From Entamoeba histolytica HM-1:IMSS (lineage: Eukaryota; Evosea; Mastigamoebida; Endamoebidae): DNA of 57,900 nt. The DNA lies in assembly GCF_000208925.1 (NCBI RefSeq), contig NW_001914943.1, forward strand, positions 1 through 57,900. The letters run 5' to 3'. A program made the position numbers and the translations under genes. The notes beneath the pieces were generated by a model. The model was not told where the DNA came from, searched no databases, and saw only the letters and a list, made by a program, of their open reading frames with translations. Below are positions 20,835 to 29,483 of the stretch, piece by piece; position 1 is the stretch's first letter; every line of letters starts with the position of its first letter.

Positions 20835-22334
20835 TTATAAATCTTGTTGGAAATTATGTTCTAATAAATGGTTCAACGTGATCGCTAAATTAGATATATT
20901 TCTAACAGAAGATGACATAAGTGGAATAAGACTTTCATCAAAATGATGAGAAATTAAACCATCAGCCACTTGTGGTTCAGGAAGAGTATTATCATAAACA
21001 ATAAACTTAGTAACTCCTTGTAATAAAATTGAACAGAAATTATTATCATGAAATGATAAACAAGCAGGAATTGCTGCATAAACAATATCACTTTTTATTA
21101 AACTATACATTGAGTCATTAATTTTAAATATTGTATTAGCTAATAACCAACAAGCCTCACTTTTAATTTTCACATCATTTGTTTCTAATATTGTACAACA
21201 CGAAGAAAGAAAAGCACCACTATTAATAATTGCTTTAGTAGTTTCAGGAAATTTACTAACTGAGATATTAGAAAGCATCCAATATCCTCTTCTTAATATA
21301 GTTTTATCTGTCATAGATAATTTACTTACAATAGCAGAAATAATTTGTGGTTGTAATAATATATCATCTTTAAAGTAACAGTACTTTCCTAAACATTGGA
21401 AACATATATCAATTAAACTTTCATTTTGTGTTTTATCAAGAATTTCTAATATTTTTTGTTCAATTTTAACAGGCTTTAATTCATCAATAAAATCTGAATC
21501 ATTGTATAATGAAGTTGCAGCAGAAACACATTCAATTAATACAGATTCATCATCGATAGAAAATAATTTAGAGAATAAAGGAATATATTGTATTATATAA
21601 TTATGACTGAAACAATACTGTTTAGATAAAGTAGCAAATATTGCTGCTGTGTGTTGACACATACATAATTGGTTGTCTGTTGTAGCAAGAATTTCTACTA
21701 ATTTTTGTAAGATTCCTTTCTCAAGATATAATTTTGAAAAGTAGCGAGATGTACATAATTTTGTAATGAGATCTAATATAACACTAATTACTTCATCTCT
21801 TCTATCCAACAACTTAAAAGTTGATTCAATTAATCCATATTTCTCAAAACTTTTTAATGTTTCAATGTCAATATCAGATATAATATTTAGAAGCTGTCCA
21901 TAAACACTAAATAATCGCTCTTGATTTACTATAACTGTGTCTAATAATGGTTTGTTTAAATACATAAATATGTTATTAATCAATTCTGGTATTATTCTTG
22001 AAGACAAAACAATATGTAATTCTTTATTCTTCAAACTTTCAGATGCAATCATAACTACTAAGTTATACATTTTATCTTCATTAGGAGTATTACTTAAAAC
22101 TATTATTTCTTGATGAATTCGTTCTTCTAATTCTCTATACTTTTCTCTTAAAAATTTATTTCTTTCTTGTTGTATTTTTTCTTCTGCTGCTTTTTGTTGT
22201 TGACTCATTAACACACTTTCTTCCTTTCTTCTTTGTTCCATTAACTGTTCTCTTTTCTTTCTTCTATCATCAATCCTTTCATTTCTTTTTGACCTCAAAC
22301 CTTCTTCAGTATCACCAATTTTCCTAAAAGACAT
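20835..22334 (-). CDS. Importin subunit alpha (karyopherin alpha)
   Basis: 499 aa. Residues ~10-45 are an importin-beta-binding domain (RSKRNERIDDRRKKREQLMEQRRKE), rich in Arg/Lys as expected. The rest is a series of ARM repeats, with typical elements such as RRGYWMLSNISVS and KSEACWLLANTIF (the W...N ladder that holds nuclear localisation signals). Length is close to the usual 500-540 aa. It binds basic NLS cargo in the cytoplasm and carries it through the pore with importin beta. It is divergently transcribed from vps45, with 165 bp between start codons. Confidence 0.9.
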   Translation of the reverse strand: MSFRKIGDTEEGLRSKRNERIDDRRKKREQLMEQRRKEESVLMSQQQKAAEEKIQQERNKFLREKYRELEERIHQEIIVLSNTPNEDKMYNLVVMIASESLKNKELHIVLSSRIIPELINNIFMYLNKPLLDTVIVNQERLFSVYGQLLNIISDIDIETLKSFEKYGLIESTFKLLDRRDEVISVILDLITKLCTSRYFSKLYLEKGILQKLVEILATTDNQLCMCQHTAAIFATLSKQYCFSHNYIIQYIPLFSKLFSIDDESVLIECVSAATSLYNDSDFIDELKPVKIEQKILEILDKTQNESLIDICFQCLGKYCYFKDDILLQPQIISAIVSKLSMTDKTILRRGYWMLSNISVSKFPETTKAIINSGAFLSSCCTILETNDVKIKSEACWLLANTIFKINDSMYSLIKSDIVYAAIPACLSFHDNNFCSILLQGVTKFIVYDNTLPEPQVADGLISHHFDESLIPLMSSSVRNISNLAITLNHLLEHNFQQDL

Positions 22335-22499
22335 TAGTCAATGAAAGTTCTTCTTTTTTATTGTTTAATGAAAAGTAATTAATTATAATTGTTTTTCTTA
22401 TAATTTTTATAATTTCAAATAACACAAAATTGATAAAATAACAAAAACAAAGTAAAATTTAAAAAAAAAACAAAAAGAACTTAATCAAAATCAAAAGAA
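22335..22499. promoter_or_regulatory. Bidirectional promoter region (importin alpha / vps45)
   Basis: 165 bp between two divergent starts, very AT-rich, with an A-run and AATTTAAAAA near 22457-22470 on the vps45 side. Its promoter role is inferred from position. Confidence 0.4.
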
Positions 22500-24089
22500 A
22501 TGAATGTTATTCATGCTCTTCAAGAATATTTAAATTTTACATTTAGTGAAACACCTGGAATGAAAGCATTGATTATGGACTCAGATACTATTCCTGTTGT
22601 TTCTATTTTATTTGGAATGACTGAAATTATTCAGAAAGAAGTATATTTAGTTCAACAATTAAGTGACCAAACACGAGACACATTACCACATCTTAATGCT
22701 ATTTGTTTACTTCGACCAACAAAAGAAAATATGGAGTTATTAAGAAAAGAACTAAATAATCCAAAATATGGAAAATATTATTTGTTTTTTACTAATTTTC
22801 TTGACTCAACTCAAATATCATTATTAAGTCAATCTGATGTACATGAAGTTGTTCAAAAAGTAATGGAATTATATGTTGACTATATGCCAGTTAATGATGA
22901 TTTATTTATTTCATCATGTCCTAATTATTATTCAGTAAATGGACCAAATTCAATGAAAAATGAACAAAAAACTATTGATTCTCTTATGGCTCTTTGTCTT
23001 TCATTAAAGAAGAATCCAGCAATTAGATATCAACAAAATAGTGAGTTAAGTAAACGTATTGCTGAAGGACTTACTCAAGGATTAGAAAGACAAAAGAAAA
23101 TATTTGGACCAATGAATGGTACTACGCTTCTTATCCTTGATCGTTCATTTGATCCAATTACACCACTTTTAACACAATGGACATACCAAGCAATGATTCA
23201 TGAGTTTATAGGGATTGAAAATGGTAAAATAATATTAGACAATAAACCAATTATTCTTTCAAATGACTCTTTCTTTAATGAACATATGTATTTATTATTT
23301 AGTGATATTACTGATTCTATTATAGCTTCTGTAAATGAATTAACTAAAAAAGCAGGTGTAGCAAGTAAACAATATCGATCATTAGAAGAAATGAAAGAAA
23401 CAATTGAACAAATACCACAATTAAAAAAAGAATCTGCAGGAGTAAAGAAACATCTTGGAATTATGAATGTTATAAACAAAACAGTAAGTAGAAGAAAAAT
23501 GCTTGATGTTTCTCGTCTTGAACAAGACATTGTTTGTGGGTCAGGAAGACAAGAACTTTATCAAAATGTTATTCAATTTTTTGAAGGAGATTATGAAGTA
23601 GAAGATAAATTAAGAGTTGGACTATTATATGCTTTAAAATATGAAGATAAGGCACAAGACATCATTGAAGAATTAACAATTAAAGGAATTCCAAAAGACC
23701 GAATTCAATTAATTGATATTGTATTAAGATATGCTGGAAGTTCTAAACGTCCAATTGAAATTTTTAATAAAGTTAAATCAATTGTTGGATTTGTTAAGAA
23801 AAGTGTTGCTGGAGTTGAAAATGTATTTGTTCAACATAAACCAGTATTAGAACAACTATATGATCCATTAATTAACCAACAACTATTAGAAAAATTCCCA
23901 TTTTGTAGAGGAAGTAGTGCTAATGGAAGAGAATTTATTATATACATTGTAGGTGGTGTTACATTAGAAGAAGAAGTTAGTATTGCTACAAGAAATAGAA
24001 CTAATCCTACTCAAAAATTTATTATTGGAGGATCTGATTTGTTAAATTCTTCAAAATTCATTGAACAACTTGAAACAATGAAGAAATAA
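22500..24089 (+). CDS. VPS45: Sec1/Munc18 protein, Vps45 type
   Basis: 529 aa, normal for the SM family (~540-600). The N-terminal part, MKALIMDSDTIPVVSILFGMTEIIQKEVYLVQQL, is typical of Vps45 (…QKEVYL). The central LILDRSFDPITPLLTQWTYQAMIHE is the SM-family domain signature, and the C-terminal IIYIVGGVTLEEEVS is the conserved end of the Vps45/Sec1 fold. SM proteins clasp SNARE bundles; Vps45 works with Tlg2/syntaxin-16-type SNAREs in endosome-trans-Golgi fusion. The choice of Vps45 over Sly1 or Vps33 rests on the N-terminal motif and the short length. Confidence 0.85.
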   Translation: MNVIHALQEYLNFTFSETPGMKALIMDSDTIPVVSILFGMTEIIQKEVYLVQQLSDQTRDTLPHLNAICLLRPTKENMELLRKELNNPKYGKYYLFFTNFLDSTQISLLSQSDVHEVVQKVMELYVDYMPVNDDLFISSCPNYYSVNGPNSMKNEQKTIDSLMALCLSLKKNPAIRYQQNSELSKRIAEGLTQGLERQKKIFGPMNGTTLLILDRSFDPITPLLTQWTYQAMIHEFIGIENGKIILDNKPIILSNDSFFNEHMYLLFSDITDSIIASVNELTKKAGVASKQYRSLEEMKETIEQIPQLKKESAGVKKHLGIMNVINKTVSRRKMLDVSRLEQDIVCGSGRQELYQNVIQFFEGDYEVEDKLRVGLLYALKYEDKAQDIIEELTIKGIPKDRIQLIDIVLRYAGSSKRPIEIFNKVKSIVGFVKKSVAGVENVFVQHKPVLEQLYDPLINQQLLEKFPFCRGSSANGREFIIYIVGGVTLEEEVSIATRNRTNPTQKFIIGGSDLLNSSKFIEQLETMKK

Positions 24090-25294
24090 TTAATTAATAT
24101 TTCTTTCAAAAACATAAATTGACTTATTTTGTTATTGTTTTTTGGTCATCAAAAAATCAATCTAACGTAATTTAATATAAATTTATATTTACTGAATAAT
24201 AATATAAATATCTAAGTCTAAGTAGGATATAATCTTTTATCAATTGAAAGATACTGTACTATTTTGGTTCTTTGTTTTTCCTTGAATTGTTTATTTTTTT
24301 AAAAAATCCTTCATATTCTATTTTTAAAAAGTCTTTAAATTAGATTTCTTAAATCTATCATTTCTCAATTAAATACTATTTATTAAATTAGAGTTTGAAG
24401 AATATTTATTCAACGTTTAATTTAAACTAAATTTCTTTTAATGAAATTTTAAAATAGTTTATTTCTTACTTCTTTTAACTGTTTTAATTAAAATCAATGT
24501 TTTTTGCTGCTTATGACATTAAAACACTCTTTTAAGATAAAGTGTTCCAAATACAAATAAAAAAATTCAAATTTGGGGACAAAAAAAATATTATTAACAA
24601 CTGTATTAGATTAATACAATCTTAAGAAAAATTAATTTCTCTTGACTAATTCTCTTCTTTTTTTATATTCTATTTATTATTAGACATTCTTTAAATTGGA
24701 AGTACTAAACAACTTAAAAGTAGTAGAAACATTAATAATTCTTGTTCAAACTGTTACAAAACAAATCTCTTTATCTATTCTTTTAATGTGTATATCTTAA
24801 TAATGTCTATTCTAATCATTCATAAAAACAAAATTTAAACAATAATTGAAAAAGCTTTGTAAATTAAACAATAAATATTAGAAGTAACATTCTCCAAACA
24901 CACATTTTGTTTTTGTATGTCATAAAATTAGACTGGTATTGTTAAACTATTCTTGGATATGAGATGAACTGTGTTTTATAAATAAGTGCCAACCAATTTA
25001 TAATGATTAGACTAAACTTAGTAATTCTATCAATAACCATTCTACTAAGAAATACACTTTCTTCTAAGAAATAAATATATTTTGGAAAAAGAAAAGAAGG
25101 GGTTTAAAAAGAGAAGAATTATTTTCCATATAAAATGAAAAAAACTTAGATAAACTGCTAGGAAAATACAGTGTAGGAAGTTAATTGATTAAGAGAAAGA
25201 AAAAAGAAAAAACAAAACCCTTAAAACAATCCAACCGAGTTGAAAGGAAAAAATGAAGAAATTTGAAGAATAACTCTAAAATTTAAGTATAGTA
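24090..25294. other. Intergenic spacer, 1.2 kb
   Basis: AT-rich, without an open frame, repeat or RNA gene that I can support. It may hold regulatory sequence for the DNA-binding protein downstream. Confidence 0.45.
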
Positions 25295-25933
25295 ATGGAA
25301 GACTACTCTATATCACAAATCCACACTGAAGATGTTTTACAACACTCATTACCTCCATCAACAAATGGAGAGACAGAAAAAAAAGAAATTAAAAAATCTG
25401 AAGAAGATAGTCAAAGAGAAATATTCCAACCTAAGGTTGTGAGAAGAAAAGATAGAGTAAGTGAAGATATGATGAGAATTATTAAAAATATGAGAAGGAG
25501 AGGATATAAAGCCAAAGAAATCTCAATTTTGACTGATCTTACCAAAGGAACTATTAAAAAGTGTATTTCAAAAATTGAAGATGATAAACCATTAATTGAT
25601 GAAACAAGTAGTGTTCTCAAAAAAAGAGGTCGTAAAAAGTCAGAAAATACAGACTTACAAGAAAAAATCCAAAGTATATTACATGACAATGATGGAATTA
25701 CTCTTAAAACAATGAAAGATAGATTAAAGGATGGAGGTTATGGTATTTCAGTCAGTTATTTATCTAAAACAATAAAAAAGATGGGTATTAAAAGAAAACC
25801 ATCTCAACAAAACATTCAAGTTAGAAAATCTGATGAACACCATGAGTCTCAATCAATTCAAGATACATCTGTGATTGTACCAAATCAATCACAACAAGAC
25901 ACATTACCTCCTCCTGTGAATCCTCTCCAATAA
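25295..25933 (+). CDS. DNA-binding protein with Tc1/mariner-type double HTH (no transposase core)
   Basis: 212 aa. A first helix-turn-helix (~55-92, MRRRGYKAKEISILTDLTKGTIKKCI) is followed by a basic AT-hook-like KKRGRKK (~110-115). A second HTH follows (~122-165: LQEKIQSILHDNDGITLKTMKDRL..., then ISVSYLSKTIKKMGIKRKP). This HTH1-GRPR-HTH2 order is the paired-like DNA-binding region of Tc1/mariner transposases. The DDE catalytic domain is absent; instead a Gln/Ser/Pro-rich tail follows. It could be a domesticated regulator or a truncated transposase. Gene-like composition, an intact frame and a clean stop favour a real host gene. Confidence 0.65.
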   Translation: MEDYSISQIHTEDVLQHSLPPSTNGETEKKEIKKSEEDSQREIFQPKVVRRKDRVSEDMMRIIKNMRRRGYKAKEISILTDLTKGTIKKCISKIEDDKPLIDETSSVLKKRGRKKSENTDLQEKIQSILHDNDGITLKTMKDRLKDGGYGISVSYLSKTIKKMGIKRKPSQQNIQVRKSDEHHESQSIQDTSVIVPNQSQQDTLPPPVNPLQ

Positions 25934-26131
25934 ACAAACAATTCTATGAATATTGTGTATTCGTTTGTTGGTGTTTATTAAAAATCAATTTCATTTTCGG
26001 TTCTTTCATCTTAAATTTATTTTTAAATACTTTTACAAAAACACAAAGTTTTGTTTTTAAAATGAAGTTTCAGTAAAATATCATAAATGTTATTTTAATT
26101 TATCCATATTTTAATATTTATGAATTTTACA

Positions 26132-26152
26132 TTTTTTTCTGAACATAAGAAG
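26132..26152 (+). repeat. Target-site duplication, left copy (SINE at 26 kb)
   Basis: A T-run followed by TCTGAACATAAGAAG; the same 21 bp occur at 26816-26836. Confidence 0.9.
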
Positions 26153-26163
26153 GGATTCGAAGA

Positions 26164-26216
26164 TGGCACGTCAGAGACACCACATGAAACCCTAAAATAA
26201 TCCCATGCTTCGAATC
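26164..26216 (+). promoter_or_regulatory. tRNA-like A box / B box pair in SINE 5' module
   Basis: TGGCACGTCAG (26164-26174) is A-box-like and CTTCGAATC (26208-26216) is B-box-like, 44 nt apart. GGCACGTCA (26165-26173) also pairs perfectly with TGACGTGCC (26237-26245), closing a ~80-nt structured domain. Pol III transcription is inferred. Confidence 0.45.
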
Positions 26217-26329
26217 TCCCAGTTATCGTCTGGTCATGACGTGCCTTTGGTGAGATAATATCTATTCAACACTAACTGTTTATTATTATTAATATTTATT
26301 AGAAGTGATTATTATAAAAGATTATTATT

Positions 26330-26389
26330 CATTAACGTGTATTGTTGTTCATTAACGTGTATTGTTATTCATTAACGTGTATTGTTATT
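26330..26389 (+). repeat. Three 20-bp tandem repeats inside the SINE
   Basis: The unit CATTAACGTGTATTGTTRTT occurs three times in a row with one variable base. Internal short tandem repeats of variable number are typical of EhSINE1-like elements. Confidence 0.85.
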
Positions 26390-26702
26390 CATTATTAATT
26401 ATAAGGATTATTATTTACTAAGGAGGTATTATGTATTAAGAATTATCATTTATTAAAGAAGACGCATATATAATTGATATTGTTGCACAAAAATTAAACA
26501 TAATGATATTATCAAGGAATAGGGTTTCTTTAAGGGGTGTCGAAGGTAAAAGGAGATGAGCTATAACAGTAAGTTATGGATATACTCTCCTTAAAACAAC
26601 AATATAAAGAATGAGAAATATTATATTACTCATTAAAATCAAAATAAAAGTCAGGCAGCAACTTAATTGAGGAACCATTTAAGTCGAGCATGCTTGCAAA
26701 AA

Positions 26703-26724
26703 CTTTATTTCAATAGAAATAAAG
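26703..26724 (+). other. SINE 3' stem-loop (9-bp stem)
   Basis: CTTTATTTC, loop AATA, GAAATAAAG. It sits at the same place as the LINE hairpin at 4320-4338. One pair changes from C-G in the LINE to T-A here, keeping the pairing. Confidence 0.65.
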
Positions 26725-26815
26725 CGTGTTGAAGAAACTGATTCGCTCACTTCTCAACATGATGAAAAACCTAAAAAATAAGGTTAATCATAATTGATTT
26801 CTTTTTTTTTTTTTT

Positions 26816-26836
26816 TTTTTTTCTGAACATAAGAAG
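26816..26836 (+). repeat. Target-site duplication, right copy (SINE at 26 kb)
   Basis: Same 21 bp as 26132-26152; its T-run merges with the SINE poly-T tail. Confidence 0.9.
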
Positions 26837-27112
26837 AATTTTATTATCATTCTTTAACAACTCCAACTAAGGTAACAATAAACACTTATAAATTACTCTA
26901 ACTTTCGAAAAACTTTCTTATTAATGAAAAAGAATAAAAATAAACACAGTAATGAATCACTTCAATATTACATCACTACAATCTATCTTGAAAAGTAATT
27001 TTAAAGGGATATAAAGTTTATGACTTGAACATTAATAAGTCTTTGTTATTGTTTTATTTAATATTCTAATAAAATACCAATTACAATTATTCGATTTATT
27101 TTAAGTGATTGT

Positions 27113-28027
27113 ATGTCTACACAATTATTTAATTCATCAGATCTTTTAGGTTATTCTATCTTATTCTTAGATAGTTGTGTAAGTGCAACAAAGAATGGAA
27201 CATCAGGAAATGAAGTGATTTCAACATTACTTTCAAATAAACCAATCTGTGATTCATTATTTGGCATTGCAATTAAGGCATTTCCAATGACACCAGAACC
27301 ATCGTTGATGTTAATAGGATCATTGTGTTATTCACTTGAAGCAAGCTTTGCACCGTATTGTCTTCCATTAATTCCAAAAACTGTAGAATGGTTAAATACG
27401 GAATTACCACCAAATATATACAAATTGTTATGTGAACTTGTAGGTGATATTAGTATAACAATACAAAAAGAGTTTGAACAATATGCAAGGAATTATTTAG
27501 AGTTGATTCTCCGAATATTTAAAAAGCCATATTTAACATTTGGGGATAAAACAGGGATTATCCAAGTTATTGGAGACATCATAGCAACATGTCCTAAAGA
27601 AAGTCAGATAGCAGTTCCAACTGTTGTTGAAATATTGAGTGGAGTAAATACAGTACAAAGTGAAGAAGAAGATGAAATAATTAGAGCCATAAGTGAACTT
27701 CGTACAGCAGCATTTTATGTATATTTTACAATATATCAGAATTATGTTATTGATGATGTAATTCCATTTGTTAAAATTACAATTCAATTAATATACATAT
27801 CAGTAAGTGATAAATTCTTCAGTAAAATGCCACAATTAATTAATTATATAACCAATACAATATATGATATTATACATAATCAAAGTGCAATAAAATCACC
27901 TGAGTTTATAGGAGAAATGAATAATGGGAATATACCAAAATTGATAGGAACGATGAAAGAAGTGTGTAGTGATAATGAATGCAAGAAGATGTTACAAAGC
28001 ATAACAAGATATTTACATATTCAATGA
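27113..28027 (+). CDS. Short importin-beta-like protein (C-terminal HEAT repeats only)
   Basis: 304 aa of helical HEAT-type repeats resembling the last third of importin beta 1: YKLLCELVGDISITIQKEFEQY, LTFGDKTGIIQVIGDIIATCP and EILSGVNTV followed by an acidic EEEDE. Full importin beta is ~860-880 aa, so the N-terminal two-thirds, with the Ran- and most nucleoporin-binding repeats, are missing. The frame is open upstream only to a TAA at 27059-27061, and the DNA between the SINE and this point does not read as HEAT repeats. So this is either a truncated gene copy or an independent short protein. The intact 305-codon frame suggests some selection. It converges with cysteine synthase, 81 bp between stops. 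Confidence 0.55.
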   Translation: MSTQLFNSSDLLGYSILFLDSCVSATKNGTSGNEVISTLLSNKPICDSLFGIAIKAFPMTPEPSLMLIGSLCYSLEASFAPYCLPLIPKTVEWLNTELPPNIYKLLCELVGDISITIQKEFEQYARNYLELILRIFKKPYLTFGDKTGIIQVIGDIIATCPKESQIAVPTVVEILSGVNTVQSEEEDEIIRAISELRTAAFYVYFTIYQNYVIDDVIPFVKITIQLIYISVSDKFFSKMPQLINYITNTIYDIIHNQSAIKSPEFIGEMNNGNIPKLIGTMKEVCSDNECKKMLQSITRYLHIQ

Positions 28028-28108
28028 AAGAAGAAGAGAAAAAAATATAAAGTGACTTTTTATTTAAAAAAAACATTTTAAGTTTAAAAAAGAAGAGTTC
28101 AATTCAAA

Positions 28109-29122
28109 TTATTCATTCAATAATGAATCAAGAATTTGTATTTTTGTACCTTCATCTTTAATCTTATATAAGTCTGTTGACAAATATCGTTCTCCACATG
28201 ATGGTACAATAATAACTATTGTTTTTCCTTCATTTTCTGGTTTTTCTGCTTCTTTTAATCCTGCTAAAATTGCTGCACCACTTGACATTCCACACATAAT
28301 TCCATCATATTTAACTACTGCTCTTGCCATTTTCCATGCATCTTGTGTTTTAATTGGTATTATTTCATCAACAAATTCTTTCTTATAAATATCTGGAATA
28401 AAACCTGCTCCAATTCCTTGAATTCCATGTGGTCCCTTTGCTTTACCTTCCAACACTGCTGATTCTTCTGGCTCAACTGCTATTATTTTAATTCCTTTTT
28501 TCTTTTCTTTTAATTTCTCAGCAACCCCAATAACAGTCCCTGATGTTCCAACAGCAGAAACAACAATGTCAACTTCTCCATCTGTATCTTCCCAAATCTC
28601 ATTAGCAGTGTAGTGATGTGCTGCGGTATTGTCTGGATTACCAAATTGATTTGCAACAAAATATTTTCCTGGATTTTCTTTTATCATTTTGTTAACTTCT
28701 TCAATAGCACCTGGCATTCCTTTCTTTCCTTCAGTTAGAATTAATTCGGCTCCAAATGCTTTCATAATCATTTGTCTTTCAACTGACATTGTTGATGGCA
28801 TTGCAATGTTAACTCGATACCCAAAAACAGCTCCAGCTTGACAAAGTGCAATTCCTGTATTTCCTGATGTAGCTTCAATAATCTCCATTCCTGGTTTTAG
28901 TCTTCCATCTTTAATAGCTTGATAAACAATATTAAATCCAACACGATCTTTAACTGATGACATTGGATTGAAATACTCTAATTTAACTAAAATTCGTGTT
29001 CCTTTCTTAATTCTTGGATGTTCTGTTACTCCATGAAGTTCTACTAATGGCGTACCTCCAATAGTTTCAAGAATGTTATGATAAATTCTTTTTCTTGGAG
29101 AGTTAATACTTATTTGTTCCAT
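28109..29122 (-). CDS. CS1: Cysteine synthase (O-acetylserine sulfhydrylase)
   Basis: 337 aa, full length. It makes L-cysteine from O-acetylserine and sulfide with PLP; cysteine is the main thiol in Entamoeba, which lacks glutathione. The PLP lysine is in NPMSSVKDR (K58). The substrate loop is TSGNTG (~87), the phosphate-binding loop GTSGT (~190), and the conserved Ser is in CGMSSGAA (~275). The sequence is close to what I remember of E. histolytica CS1, with a few substitutions (such as EATSGNTG). Entamoeba has several near-identical CS genes, so CS1 versus CS2 is not certain. The promoter is given separately. Confidence 0.9.
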   Translation of the reverse strand: MEQISINSPRKRIYHNILETIGGTPLVELHGVTEHPRIKKGTRILVKLEYFNPMSSVKDRVGFNIVYQAIKDGRLKPGMEIIEATSGNTGIALCQAGAVFGYRVNIAMPSTMSVERQMIMKAFGAELILTEGKKGMPGAIEEVNKMIKENPGKYFVANQFGNPDNTAAHHYTANEIWEDTDGEVDIVVSAVGTSGTVIGVAEKLKEKKKGIKIIAVEPEESAVLEGKAKGPHGIQGIGAGFIPDIYKKEFVDEIIPIKTQDAWKMARAVVKYDGIMCGMSSGAAILAGLKEAEKPENEGKTIVIIVPSCGERYLSTDLYKIKDEGTKIQILDSLLNE

Positions 29123-29144
29123 TATTTATGTTAATGTGTTTGTC

Positions 29145-29168
29145 AGTTCATTGACCAACCTTTAAATA
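29145..29168 (-). promoter_or_regulatory. Core promoter of cysteine synthase: TATA-like box and GAAC element
   Basis: On the minus strand TATTTAAAG (29160-29168) is followed by AATGAACT (29145-29152), then a ~20-nt stretch to the ATG at 29122. This matches the Entamoeba core promoter (GTATTTAAAG box, GAAC element, then initiator) in order and distance. Confidence 0.7.
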
Positions 29169-29483
29169 ATTACATCCTTGGTATTTCTATAACTCAATGA
29201 AGATGGACAAAGAAATACCAAAGAAGGTCTTTATAGTTTATTTTGTTGATGAGAGTCTATTCTAATAGATGCAACAATAACTTTTTTACTAACAGAAAAT
29301 AGATTGAATCTTCATTACAATTTGAAATTCTATAACTTTATGACGTGGTAAGACTGACTTTCTTTCATTTCTTATTAAAAACATCAATGTATATCTTTTT
29401 CTCATCTATTTTATTGTTTAAAAACTTTTATTAATTATCTTAAACCTTTTCCTTATTTTATAAAAAAGTAATTAATTATCTAT

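Larger units (their letters stand above)
26153..26815 (+). mobile_element. SINE (EhSINE-type, probably the LINE partner family), ~660 bp, with TSD
   Basis: The element starts GGATTCGAAGATGGCACG right after the left duplication and ends in a long poly-T that runs into the right copy. It has three parts. The 5' module is shared with the SINE at 4.7 kb. The middle holds three 20-bp tandem repeats (26330-26389). The 3' module, from CGAGCATGCT (26687) on, is shared with the 3' end of the LINE at 1-4450. Such 3' sharing is how Entamoeba SINEs are copied by LINE enzymes. The well-preserved duplication suggests a fairly recent insertion. It lies between the DNA-binding protein gene and the importin-beta fragment and interrupts no visible gene. 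Confidence 0.9.

Noticed and set aside
24090..25294. Search for a non-coding RNA or small gene in the 1.2-kb spacer
   Set aside because: Only low-complexity sequence and short, non-conserved palindromes could be seen.
26155..26245. A tRNA gene at the SINE head
   Set aside because: Box-like motifs and a closing stem are present, but no cloverleaf with an anticodon arm or 7-bp acceptor stem can be drawn; at most tRNA-derived.
26330..26389. Three direct repeats resembling a mini CRISPR array
   Set aside because: The units are directly adjacent with no spacers, inside a eukaryotic SINE; they are ordinary internal SINE repeats.
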